In this document: piece after piece, positions 7,979 through 15,860 of the stretch
How the letters are laid out: every line of letters begins with the position of its first letter
Numbering within the stretch: the stretch's first letter is position 1
Assembly (NCBI RefSeq): GCF_000426465.1
Contig: NZ_KE384528.1
Coordinates: 301,698 to 365,697, forward strand
DNA length: 64,000 bases
Direction of reading: 5' to 3'
Origin: Epilithonimonas caeni DSM 17710
GTDB taxonomy: Bacteria > Bacteroidota > Bacteroidia > Flavobacteriales > Weeksellaceae
Notes under the pieces: generated by a model
Told to the model about the DNA's origin: nothing
Database searches by the model: none
What the model saw: only the letters and a program-made list of their open reading frames with translations
Translations under genes and position numbers: made by a program

Positions 7979-9337
7979 ATGGAAAGTAAAAAAGAATTCT
8001 TCCTCGAGTGCTACAAACTCGGGATAATCAAGTTCGGGCGTTTCACACTGAAAAGTGGGATTGAGAGTCCGTTTTATGTTGATTTGCGGCCACTCGCTTC
8101 TGACCCAAAAATCCTGAAAAAACTAGCCAATTATCTTTTGGAAATGCTTCCTTTGGATAATTTTGATATCATCTGCGGTGTTCCTTATGCGGCACTGCCT
8201 ATGGCAACTGCAATGTCTCTTCAAAGTTATATCCCGTTGATTATCAAAAGAAAAGAAGCTAAATCTTACGGAACAAAAAAACTGATTGAAGGCATCTATG
8301 AAAAAGGACAGAACTGTCTTTTGGTAGAAGATGTCATCACATCCGGAAAATCTTTGGTTGAGACGATTGATGAAGTTGAAAATGAAGGAATCAAGGTTTC
8401 TGATATCGTTGTAGTTTTGGACAGAGAGCAAGGCGGGAAAGAAAAACTAGAGGAAAAAGGTTATAAAGTCCATTCACTTTTCAATATTTCTGAAGTGGTG
8501 GAAATCCTGAGAGAAGTTAATTATATCGATGACGAAGAAGTGGCAAGAATCCGAGATTTTGTGAATGGAAATCAAGTTGTTTTCGAAGAGAAGAAACGTT
8601 TGTCTTACGAACAAAAACTGGAAGTTGCTGAACATTCTTTCGCTAAGAAAATCCTTGAAATTGCCATTGAAAAAAAGTCAAACCTGATTGCTTCGGCTGA
8701 TTTCATCACGACAAAAGAATTATTGGATTTCGCTGATTTTGTTGGACCTCATATTGTAGCGCTGAAAACTCACATTGACATTCTGAATGATTTCGATGCT
8801 GATGAAACCATACTTCCGCTAAAAGATTTGGCGACAAAACATAATTTCCTTTTAATGGAAGACCGGAAATTTGCTGACATCGGAAACACACAGGAGTTGC
8901 AGTTTTCTTATGGCACCTATAAGATTTCAAACTGGACAGACCTTGTGACTTCTCACGTGATTGGCGGAAGCAAAAGTTTGGATTGCTTTATAAATGTTGG
9001 TGTGGTTGCGATTTTAGGAATGTCTTCTCAGGGAACTTTGACCGATTCTCATTATCGTGAAGAAGCAATGAAAGTGATAGAAAATCACCCAAATATTATT
9101 GGTTGCGTGGCTCAAAATCAAATTTCTGATAGTCTTCTCCTTTTTACGCCTGGTGTGAATCTTGGCACAACTGGCGATGACAAAGGACAACAATACAATT
9201 CACCGGAACATGTTATAAAAAATTATAATACCGATTTTATCATCGTTGGAAGAGGAATTTATAAAGCTGATGAACCGGAACAAGAGGCTTTGCGTTACAA
9301 AAATGAGGGCTGGAAAGCTTATCAGGATTCATTGTAA
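7979..9337 (+). CDS. pyrEF: Bifunctional orotate phosphoribosyltransferase / OMP decarboxylase
   Basis: 452 residues fusing the last two steps of UMP synthesis. Residues 1 to about 200 are PyrE, with the PRPP-binding motif CLLVEDVITSGKS (113-125). Residues from about 210 are OMP decarboxylase, with Lys263 (ALKTH) and the catalytic array Asp295-Arg-Lys297-Phe-Ala-Asp300 (DRKFADIGNT). The domain order, PyrE first, is that of eukaryotic UMP synthase, and DRKFADIGNT is the form seen in that branch. No other pyrimidine gene is adjacent. It has its own promoter and a terminator downstream. Confidence 0.93.
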   Translation: MESKKEFFLECYKLGIIKFGRFTLKSGIESPFYVDLRPLASDPKILKKLANYLLEMLPLDNFDIICGVPYAALPMATAMSLQSYIPLIIKRKEAKSYGTKKLIEGIYEKGQNCLLVEDVITSGKSLVETIDEVENEGIKVSDIVVVLDREQGGKEKLEEKGYKVHSLFNISEVVEILREVNYIDDEEVARIRDFVNGNQVVFEEKKRLSYEQKLEVAEHSFAKKILEIAIEKKSNLIASADFITTKELLDFADFVGPHIVALKTHIDILNDFDADETILPLKDLATKHNFLLMEDRKFADIGNTQELQFSYGTYKISNWTDLVTSHVIGGSKSLDCFINVGVVAILGMSSQGTLTDSHYREEAMKVIENHPNIIGCVAQNQISDSLLLFTPGVNLGTTGDDKGQQYNSPEHVIKNYNTDFIIVGRGIYKADEPEQEALRYKNEGWKAYQDSL

Positions 9338-9360
9338 ATTTAATAATAGAAAATATAAAA

Positions 9361-9391
9361 ACTCTCGTCAAAATTTTGGTGAGAGTTTTTT
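9361..9391 (+). terminator. Terminator of pyrEF
   Basis: ACTCTCGTCAAAA (9361-9373) folds onto TTTTGGTGAGAGT (9374-9386) with one mismatch and one wobble pair, followed by a T-tract. Confidence 0.75.
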
Positions 9392-9397
9392 ATTTTC

Positions 9398-9438
9398 TTG
9401 TCAGTCTGAGGCTCTCGAAGACATATAAATACTTCAAA
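9398..9438 (-). repeat. 41-bp inverted repeat, left copy (REP family)
   Basis: Perfect reverse complement of 9809-9849. It lies immediately after the pyrEF terminator and contains the core in minus orientation. Confidence 0.95.
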
Positions 9439-9466
9439 AATCGTCAGATTTTTTTCCTTGTAAAAA

Positions 9467-9763
9467 TTACTGATTCGGAAACTTTCTCTTTGAAAGATTG
9501 GGTAATTTCTCCCATTCATCATTAATGACTGCTTCTTTTTTGGCTCTACTCCAACCTTTCAGTTGCTTTTCAAAAGCAATGGCTTGATTAACATCATTGA
9601 ACTCTGTGTAGTAAACAATTTCAACTGGTCGTCTTGTATAGGTATAAGAATTAGGGTTTTGACCATTTTGATGATATAGAAAGCGTGTTTCCAAATCATT
9701 TGTTACACCTGTATAATAGGTATTGTCGGTACATAGTAGGATGTAAACGTAATATCTTTTCAT
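9467..9763 (-). CDS. Single-domain GIY-YIG endonuclease family protein (UPF0213/YhbQ type)
   Basis: 98 residues, almost entirely one GIY-YIG domain. VYI (6-8) and YTG (17-19) form the signature strands, followed by Arg27, His31 and the metal-binding Glu65 in AIAFEKQLKGW, so all expected catalytic positions are present. The basic C-terminal tail (GWSRAKKEA, LSKRKFPNQ) could bind DNA. Stand-alone members of this size are of unknown role; larger relatives are homing nucleases, UvrC and SLX1. The gene is transcribed opposite to both neighbours and sits between perfect 41-bp inverted repeats, which suggests it acts on those repeats. Confidence 0.9.
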   Translation of the reverse strand: MKRYYVYILLCTDNTYYTGVTNDLETRFLYHQNGQNPNSYTYTRRPVEIVYYTEFNDVNQAIAFEKQLKGWSRAKKEAVINDEWEKLPNLSKRKFPNQ

Positions 9764-9808
9764 AATTGTGTTTTAGCCAAAGTTAATTAAAATTGGAAAA
9801 AGCAGAGC

Positions 9809-9849
9809 TTTGAAGTATTTATATGTCTTCGAGAGCCTCAGACTGACAA
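9809..9849 (+). repeat. 41-bp inverted repeat, right copy (REP family)
   Basis: Perfect inverted partner of 9398-9438. It sits 45 bp upstream of the GIY-YIG start codon, so it may also overlap that gene's promoter. Confidence 0.95.
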
Positions 9850-9887
9850 TGCTAATACCAAATTTTTTTTGACACTTCATTTTAAAA

Positions 9888-9911
9888 GTCTTCGAGAGCC
9901 TCAGACCGACA
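9888..9911 (+). repeat. Third REP-like copy
   Basis: The 24 bp match positions 9825-9848 with a single mismatch, in the same orientation and 63 bp further on. It lies in the spacer before the outer-membrane protein gene. Confidence 0.9.
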
Positions 9912-9983
9912 GAGAAAATTTTAACAACCAAATATTAATAATCATCAGAAAAAATTAGTAGTTTTAAATACTGATTAATTTTG

Positions 9984-12800
9984 ATGAAGCGATTTTTTTT
10001 GTGTTTGGTTCTATTGTTGGCAAATTTCTGGGCAAAGTCTCAGCAAGACAGCATTTTGCTTCATGTAAAGCTTAATGAAGACAAAAAATCAATCTCAGTA
10101 GAACAGACGTTGATCTATCATAATCCTCATCAGAAATCAATCAACCAAATAAAGCTTCTGAATTGGGTTTCTGCTTATCAGAAACGCAAAACGCCACTTC
10201 TCAAAAGAAAGGTTGAAGACCGCAAAAAAGACCTTTATTTTGCTAAAGACAACCAATTGGGAAAATTGGAAAATCTCCAATATTCTTACGGAAACACGTC
10301 TTCGGAAATCCTTAATAAAACTCAGGAAAACATTTTCATTCCACTTGCCGAACCTTTGGAATCAGGGAAAAGCATCAAACTTAATTTAAAATATCAGATT
10401 CAGCTTCCTGATGCACGTTTTACAGGTTACGGAGTTGATGTTAATAAGATTGTTTTAAAATACTTTTTTCTAGTTCCCGAAACTTACGAAACCGAAAATC
10501 AAAGCAATTCTTTTTATCGAGATACAGAAGAAACAGCCAACGCAGGTTCTTTCTGGAAAGTCGATTTTCAAGTCCCACAGAATTGGAAAATCTACTCCAA
10601 TCTTAATCAAAATAATGATTCTGGGTTCGAAGGAAGCTCTGTCAACGACCCGGAATTCCAAATTTCAAAAGAAATCTATCCTGAATTTTCAATGGATGTT
10701 GACGGACAAAAAATCATTGTTCAATTAGCCTATCAGGTTTCTGAATATCAAAGACAGACCTTGCCCTTTCTTTTGCCAACGCATCTCAAATTCATAAAAG
10801 CAAGAGTCGGAAATCTTCCCGATAAATTATTCATCACTCAAAAATTCCTGAATAAAGAAGAGTTTATCGGGATTGATGACATCAAATTCTGGAAATTCAA
10901 ATATCAATTGTTCACGGATTATGAAAAGGCTGATTTGGATTATTTCAGTGCAGTTTCGAAGAAAATAATAGACGAATATTTTATTACCAACAAAACGCAG
11001 GATCATTGGCTGAAAAATGGTTTGAAGTCTTATCTCGAAATCCAGTATCTTAAAAACTTTTACCCAAATCATAAACTTCTGGGAAATCTTCCGGATAATG
11101 CAAAAATATTTGGCATCAAACCTTTGAAGTTATTCCATGCTTCAAAGCTGAAACTTTCCGAGCGTTATGGATTAGCTTATCATTATATCTCGACTCAGAA
11201 TCTTGACCAGAAAATCGACACGCCTTTTGATCAGTTGAGCAATTTCAACACGACCGCAATCAGTCAATTTGAAATGGGAAGCCTTCTGAATTATATTTCG
11301 GAATATCAAGGTTCCCAATCATTTGATTCTTTTCTAAAACGCTATTTGTCTTCAATATACAGAACCAAAACAACAGGTAAAGAGTTTCTTAATCATCTTG
11401 AAAAATTCACCAATGGAAAATCGACTTTTCTGAATCAAATGATGAGTGAAAAGCACAGAATTAATTTTAATCTAAAGAATTTTAAAGAACAAAATCAGGA
11501 TTTTGTTGTTCATATTAAGGACAAAAATGCGTCTAATATTCCTCTGAAAATTGAATCCGAAAGTAAAAATGATGAAAAGAAAATATACTGGAAAGAGGGA
11601 AATTTTCAAATAAAAGATACACTTAGAATTCCAAAAGAAAATGTAAATAAAATTGTTTTGAATGATAATTATGCTTTCCCAGAAGCTAATTTCCGAGATA
11701 ATTACATCTATACGAAAGGATTTTTCTCTAACACAAAAAAGATAAGATTCAAACTCGTAAAGGATGTTCAAAACCCGGAATATAATGAGATCTTCCTGAC
11801 TCCAAGATTGACTTTCAATGCTTATGACAAAATTTTGCTTGGTCTTAACTTTAAGAACCAAGGGATTTTTGACCAGAAATTTGATTATTCATTCACACCA
11901 TATTATAGTACAGGAACAGGAAAACTGACCGGTTCTGGTGCGATTGGCTATTCTATTCTACCACCAGATAGTTTTTTCAGAAGCTGGAATTTTACACTTT
12001 CGGGGTCCTACTTTCATTATAATACCAATCTGGCCTATAAGAGATTTGGAGCCGGGACTTCCATCAATTTCAATAAAAATCCAAGAAGTGCGATTGGAAG
12101 AAGCTTGTACTTCTCTTACAATTATTATGACAGAGAATTGACCCCATTGATGATTGAGAATAATCTCTATTCCAAATATAATCTTTGGAATCTCGGCTAT
12201 TCTTATTCAGACAATCGGCTGATACATGAAAAATATATCTCAGGAAATCTGCAGTGGATGGAGGATTTTCAGAAGATTTCCGCAGAAGCTTTTTATCGCT
12301 GGGAATTTTCGAAGGACAGGAAAATCAGTTTCCGATGGTTTGCCGGATATTTTATAAAGAATGAAACCAAAAATACTTTATTCAATTATGGGTTATCACA
12401 GGTTTCCAACTATTCTTTTTCATATGGGCTATTGGGGCAAAGCGCCACTTCAGGGATTCTTTCTCAGCAGTTTATTTTGGCAGAAGGCGGTTTCAAATCG
12501 ATGTTCAATACATCGGTTAATCAATTTATCACCAGCTTGAATGTAGATTCTCATCTTTGGAAATGGTTCAATCTCTATGCAGATGCCGGTGTTTATAAAA
12601 ATAAGAACATGGCAACTCAGTTCATTTGGGATTCTGGAGTGAAAGTGAAAGTTGTTCCTGACTTTTTGGAAGTTTATTTCCCAGTAGCATCTAGTCTGGG
12701 TTTTGAACCTGGATTCAAAAACTACGGTTACAGAATCCGATATACATTGGTTCTGAATCTTGGCGCATTGATCAATAATCTGAGACGCGGGGTTTATTGA
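9984..12800 (+). CDS. Outer-membrane protein: M1-aminopeptidase-like ectodomain plus C-terminal beta-barrel
   Basis: 938 residues from the ATG at 9984; a TTG one codon earlier is less likely. A signal peptide (MKRFFLCLVLLLANFWAKSQ) is followed by an N-terminal region resembling the M1 (gluzincin) beta-saddle domain and a helical region where DHWLKNGLKSYLE (about 338-350) matches the WLNEGFASYLE element of M1 peptidases. The preceding HExxH zinc motif is absent: the equivalent stretch reads KKIIDEYF, so the domain is probably inactive as a peptidase. The last 350 residues alternate polar and aromatic in strands (for example TFTLSGSYFHY-like, YSYSDNRL, ending TLVLNLG) as in a barrel. Function unknown. 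Confidence 0.7.
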   Translation: MKRFFLCLVLLLANFWAKSQQDSILLHVKLNEDKKSISVEQTLIYHNPHQKSINQIKLLNWVSAYQKRKTPLLKRKVEDRKKDLYFAKDNQLGKLENLQYSYGNTSSEILNKTQENIFIPLAEPLESGKSIKLNLKYQIQLPDARFTGYGVDVNKIVLKYFFLVPETYETENQSNSFYRDTEETANAGSFWKVDFQVPQNWKIYSNLNQNNDSGFEGSSVNDPEFQISKEIYPEFSMDVDGQKIIVQLAYQVSEYQRQTLPFLLPTHLKFIKARVGNLPDKLFITQKFLNKEEFIGIDDIKFWKFKYQLFTDYEKADLDYFSAVSKKIIDEYFITNKTQDHWLKNGLKSYLEIQYLKNFYPNHKLLGNLPDNAKIFGIKPLKLFHASKLKLSERYGLAYHYISTQNLDQKIDTPFDQLSNFNTTAISQFEMGSLLNYISEYQGSQSFDSFLKRYLSSIYRTKTTGKEFLNHLEKFTNGKSTFLNQMMSEKHRINFNLKNFKEQNQDFVVHIKDKNASNIPLKIESESKNDEKKIYWKEGNFQIKDTLRIPKENVNKIVLNDNYAFPEANFRDNYIYTKGFFSNTKKIRFKLVKDVQNPEYNEIFLTPRLTFNAYDKILLGLNFKNQGIFDQKFDYSFTPYYSTGTGKLTGSGAIGYSILPPDSFFRSWNFTLSGSYFHYNTNLAYKRFGAGTSINFNKNPRSAIGRSLYFSYNYYDRELTPLMIENNLYSKYNLWNLGYSYSDNRLIHEKYISGNLQWMEDFQKISAEAFYRWEFSKDRKISFRWFAGYFIKNETKNTLFNYGLSQVSNYSFSYGLLGQSATSGILSQQFILAEGGFKSMFNTSVNQFITSLNVDSHLWKWFNLYADAGVYKNKNMATQFIWDSGVKVKVVPDFLEVYFPVASSLGFEPGFKNYGYRIRYTLVLNLGALINNLRRGVY

Positions 12801-12806
12801 AAACAA

Positions 12807-12835
12807 AGAAGGCTTCCTGAATTAGGAAACCTTCT
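12807..12835. terminator. Hairpin between convergent genes
   Basis: AGAAGG-TTCCT pairs with AGGAA-CCTTCT around GAATT with one internal mismatch. There is no strong T-tract, so termination is likely but not certain. Confidence 0.5.
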
Positions 12836-12855
12836 ATCTTTGAAAGTGATTCAAA

Positions 12856-13623
12856 TTATTTTTTGATAATTTTTTGAGATACTTTTTCTCCGTTTACTGT
12901 ACCTGTTACGATGTAAGTACCTTTTACAAGAGAAGAAACATTAAGCGTAGAACCTTCTGTTACTTTAGCAGCTTTTACAACTTGACCAGCAATATTGATG
13001 ATCTGAATATCTGCAGTCTTAGCGAAAGCAATAGATTCTCCCACTACCGTGTTTTTAACTAAGCTATATTTTGATTTTGACAAATCTTCAACAGCCATAG
13101 TTCCTTTTTCATATGCTAGGATGTCATCAAAAGAAGCAGTAGCACCATTATATGCTCTGAAAGCAACATCTAAAGTAGTTGCATCTGCAGCGGCAGGCAT
13201 TTCTACAGTGTACTGTGTCCAAGCAGAAGCAGATGGCAAATATCCATTGTTTGTTCTGAATGCATCCGTTGTTGCATCAGCGGTAGTATAAACCGCTGTT
13301 CCTGCGGCATTCTTATAAACACTCCAAAGTCTTGAATCCGTATCATCTCCTGAAGACTTGTACCAGAAAGATATTACATAAGTTTTCCCGCCTGTTACAG
13401 GTACATTCTGATAAAATCCAGTTGTCGCAGTTACGCCACTATACATAGCACTGTTATTCCCAGTATGAGCGCCAGTCGTAGCAATTGTTGGAGCTGTATA
13501 AGCAGAACCTGTTCCAGCAGCCCAAGGAGCCAATCCATTTTCGAATCCTGAATTAACTGTTAAATTTTGAGCCGATACTAAAGATACCGCTGCAATACTT
13601 AAAATTGTAAAGATTTTTTTCAT
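12856..13623 (-). CDS. Secreted T9SS cargo with carbohydrate-binding-like jelly roll
   Basis: 255 residues. Signal peptide to about residue 19 (LVSAQ), then a jelly-roll domain of the CBM4/9 or CBM6 style (SGFENGLAPW, TYVISFWYKSSG, FDDILAYEKG), which usually binds polysaccharide. The last 75 residues are a type A T9SS sorting domain: IINIAGQVV, GTYIVTGTVNG and the terminal KVSQKIIKK. The product should cross the outer membrane through the type IX system and be attached to or released from the surface. The sorting domain is very like those of the two genes downstream on the same strand. No catalytic domain is seen. Confidence 0.85.
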   Translation of the reverse strand: MKKIFTILSIAAVSLVSAQNLTVNSGFENGLAPWAAGTGSAYTAPTIATTGAHTGNNSAMYSGVTATTGFYQNVPVTGGKTYVISFWYKSSGDDTDSRLWSVYKNAAGTAVYTTADATTDAFRTNNGYLPSASAWTQYTVEMPAAADATTLDVAFRAYNGATASFDDILAYEKGTMAVEDLSKSKYSLVKNTVVGESIAFAKTADIQIINIAGQVVKAAKVTEGSTLNVSSLVKGTYIVTGTVNGEKVSQKIIKK

Positions 13624-13696
13624 TTTATTAAAGTTTAAAAATTGTTTTATTATAAATAATTAAAGGGATGCTAAGTTAATAAAAAAATGTAATCCG

Positions 13697-13704
13697 CAAA
13701 ATTA
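13697..13704 (-). promoter_or_regulatory. -7 promoter element for the jelly-roll protein gene
   Basis: TAATTTTG on the minus strand matches TAnnTTTG, 73 bp before the start codon at 13623. No good -33 element is seen. The rest of the 302-bp gap to 13925 holds only the terminator described separately. Confidence 0.4.
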
Positions 13705-13872
13705 TGTTCATTTTTTAACATTTCCGCATTATCAGGTCTAGATTTAATCAAGGTTAGAAATTATAACCTTTGAAAATCAACATTTTTTTATTTTCAAAAA
13801 TCTTACCATTTTGCTTGCACAAAAATAAACATATTAATAAGACCTTATGTTAAGCCTGTTTTAAATCATAAA

Positions 13873-13899
13873 AAAGCCAATGTGAGAAACATCAGCCTT
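13873..13899 (-). terminator. Terminator of the T9SS paralogue gene at 13926
   Basis: On the minus strand AAGGCTGATGT (13889-13899) pairs with ACATTGGCTTT (13873-13883), including G-U pairs, and runs into Ts. Confidence 0.6.
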
Positions 13900-13925
13900 T
13901 TATAAATCAAAATCGGGAAAAGGAG

Positions 13926-14711
13926 TTACTTCTTAATGATTTTCTGAGACACAGCTTGTCCGTTTACAAGACCTGTTACCACATAAGTCCCTTTTGGCAA
14001 AGCAGAAACATCCAATCTGGAGTTATCAGAAACTTCTGTCGTTTTTACAATTTGCCCGGCTGTATTGTAAACTGATACTTTTGCAGAAGTCCCAAAGATC
14101 AATTCATTTGATATGATGGTATTCTTCACCAAGTTAGCTTTTCCTTTTGTAGCATCTACCACGGCCATTGTAGCGTCTTCGTACACAATTACGATAGAAG
14201 TAATATATGCAGCATTAGCGCCTCTTTTGATAGCGAAGAATTTGTAATCAGTTCCTGACAGATCGGTAGTTGTCCATCCCGTAGTAGAAGCAGACCCAAC
14301 TTGTGTTCCACCAGTTACATCATAATTTGCAGCAGCCGTATTAACTAATCTTGAAGCTCCACCATATAATGAAGATTCTCTGGCTGTACCTACAGAATTG
14401 ATAGTAATACTTACTATTTTCCCCGGCAAAGCCGTGGTATTATAAATAACACCATTGTTTGCTTGTGCCTGAATATTTGTACCCGCAGCATTTCCTGAAC
14501 TAGGTGTATTATTTGCATTTCCAGTGATAGCTTTACCTCCAAAGCTAATACTATTAGTCGTCCATGTTCTCTCTGCACCGTTGTTATAATTACTAGTACC
14601 TAAGACACCCGTCCCTCCAATATTAGCTACATTAATTGTAACCGTTTTTGTTTGCGCAGTAATTGTTAATGCTAAAACAGTTACCGCAAATAAAGAATAG
14701 ATCTTTTTCAT
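13926..14711 (-). CDS. Secreted T9SS type A sorting-domain protein (paralogue 1)
   Basis: 261 residues from the ATG at 14711, whose MKKIYSLFAVTVLALTITAQ is a clean signal peptide; the frame is open 42 bp further but adds an unlikely leader. The mature N-terminal 165 residues are Gly/Asn/Thr-rich and unlike any domain I recognise; PGKIVSITINSVGTARESS and YKFFAIKRGA are the most regular parts. The C-terminal 75 residues are a T9SS type A sorting domain (VSVYNTAGQIV, KGTYVVTGLVNG, VSQKIIKK). It is a tandem paralogue of 14910-15701, with stretches identical at DNA level. Role unknown; surface or secreted. Confidence 0.85.
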   Translation of the reverse strand: MKKIYSLFAVTVLALTITAQTKTVTINVANIGGTGVLGTSNYNNGAERTWTTNSISFGGKAITGNANNTPSSGNAAGTNIQAQANNGVIYNTTALPGKIVSITINSVGTARESSLYGGASRLVNTAAANYDVTGGTQVGSASTTGWTTTDLSGTDYKFFAIKRGANAAYITSIVIVYEDATMAVVDATKGKANLVKNTIISNELIFGTSAKVSVYNTAGQIVKTTEVSDNSRLDVSALPKGTYVVTGLVNGQAVSQKIIKK

Positions 14712-14859
14712 AATAAAGTTTATTAAAGATTTTGTTTGCGACAAAGCTATCATAACCCGTTATATTTCAGATTTATAAATTATTAATTGTAAATTAAAAA
14801 AAAGCAACAGATAATTGATTTTCAATTCATCTGGCTTAATTTTCACTTAACAAAAAAAA

Positions 14860-14883
14860 AACGCTACCAATTTTGGTAGCGTT
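14860..14883 (-). terminator. Terminator of paralogue 2
   Basis: Perfect stem AACGCTACCAA (14860-14870) / TTGGTAGCGTT (14873-14883), followed on the minus strand by a run of Ts (plus-strand As 14852-14860). Confidence 0.85.
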
Positions 14884-14909
14884 ATATTATCATTTATAAA
14901 TAATGATAA

Positions 14910-15701
14910 TTATTTCTTTATAATTTTCTGAGAAACAGTTTGTCCATTTACAAGCCCTGTTACCACATAAGTTCCTTTTGCTAAAGCAGAAACGTCTAAT
15001 CTAGTATTTTCAGAAACCTCAGCAGTTTTTACAATTTGGCCTGCTGTGTTATAAACTGATACTTTTGCAGAAGTCCCAAAGATCAATTCATTTGATACGA
15101 TGGTATTCTTCACCAAGTTAGCTTTTCCTTTTGTAGCATCTACCACGGCCATTGTAGGATTTTCATATACAATTACAATAGAGGTAATGTATCCGGCACT
15201 AGCTCCTCTTTTGATAGCGAAGAATTTGTAATCAGTTCCTGACAGATCGGTAGTTGTCCATCCCGTAGTAGAAGCAGTGCCTACCTGTGTGCCCCCAGTT
15301 ACATCATAATTAGCTGCTGTAGCATTTACCAAACGTTCTGCACCACCATAAAGAGAAGATTCTCTGGCTGTACCTACAGAGTTGATTGTTACACTAAGTA
15401 TTTTCCCTGGCAAAGCCGTCGTGTTATAGATAACCCCATTATTTCCTTGTGTTTGAATATTGGTGGCAGCAGCAGTCCCGGCAGTTGGATTGTTAATAGC
15501 ATTGGCAGTGATCGCTTTTCCACCAAAATTAATAGCATTAGTGGTCCAAGTTCTCTCAGCTCCACCATTATAATTACTTGTTCCTAATACTGCAGTACCC
15601 CCGATGCTTGCTACATCAATAGTTACTGTAGCTGTTTGCGCAACAAGATTACTGCTTACAGTTAAAGCAACTGCTGCTAATAAAGAATAAAATTTTGTCA
15701 T
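14910..15701 (-). CDS. Secreted T9SS type A sorting-domain protein (paralogue 2)
   Basis: 263 residues from the ATG at 15701 (MTKFYSLLAAVALTVSSN, signal peptide ending near LVAQ). It aligns end to end with the protein at 13926-14711: shared GGTAVLGTSNYN, PGKILSVTINSVGTARESS, TTDLSGTDYKFFAIKRGA and a near-identical T9SS sorting domain. It has its own strong terminator, and the two genes are separated by 198 bp, so each is probably its own unit. The tandem arrangement indicates recent duplication. Function unknown beyond T9SS export. Confidence 0.85.
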   Translation of the reverse strand: MTKFYSLLAAVALTVSSNLVAQTATVTIDVASIGGTAVLGTSNYNGGAERTWTTNAINFGGKAITANAINNPTAGTAAATNIQTQGNNGVIYNTTALPGKILSVTINSVGTARESSLYGGAERLVNATAANYDVTGGTQVGTASTTGWTTTDLSGTDYKFFAIKRGASAGYITSIVIVYENPTMAVVDATKGKANLVKNTIVSNELIFGTSAKVSVYNTAGQIVKTAEVSENTRLDVSALAKGTYVVTGLVNGQTVSQKIIKK

Positions 15702-15860
15702 AATATAAAGTTTAAAAATGTTTCTTTCATTTCCATTATGGGATGGCAAATATAAAATTTTAATGCCAACTATAATTTTACAGTTCCCTTTTCCGTTTTA
15801 AATAATTGTTAATTCGGTTCAAAGCCTATTATTACTACATTTACACTTTACAAGAAAAGG

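Larger units (their letters stand above)
9398..9849 (-). mobile_element. Candidate element: GIY-YIG nuclease gene bracketed by perfect 41-bp inverted repeats
   Basis: The 41 bp at 9398-9438 are the exact reverse complement of 9809-9849; the flanking bases differ. Between them lies only the 98-residue GIY-YIG gene. Each repeat contains the REP-like core CTTCGAGAGCCTCAGACTGACA, pointing outward with TGACA at the ends. No obvious target-site duplication is seen (outer bases TTTTC and TGCTA). The arrangement recalls REP-associated transposases but with a GIY-YIG nuclease. Mobility is inferred, not shown. Confidence 0.5.

Noticed and set aside
9398-9849. Classical insertion sequence
   Set aside because: There is no transposase, the only gene is a 98-residue nuclease, and no target-site duplication is visible, so it is reported as a candidate element only.
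9976-9983. TAATTTTG as promoter of the outer-membrane protein gene
   Set aside because: It touches the ATG; transcription would begin inside the signal-peptide codons, and no later in-frame start keeps the signal peptide.
13049-13291. Plus-strand ORFs in the T9SS genes
   Set aside because: They lie antisense to proteins with a signal peptide and a sorting domain and have no features of their own.
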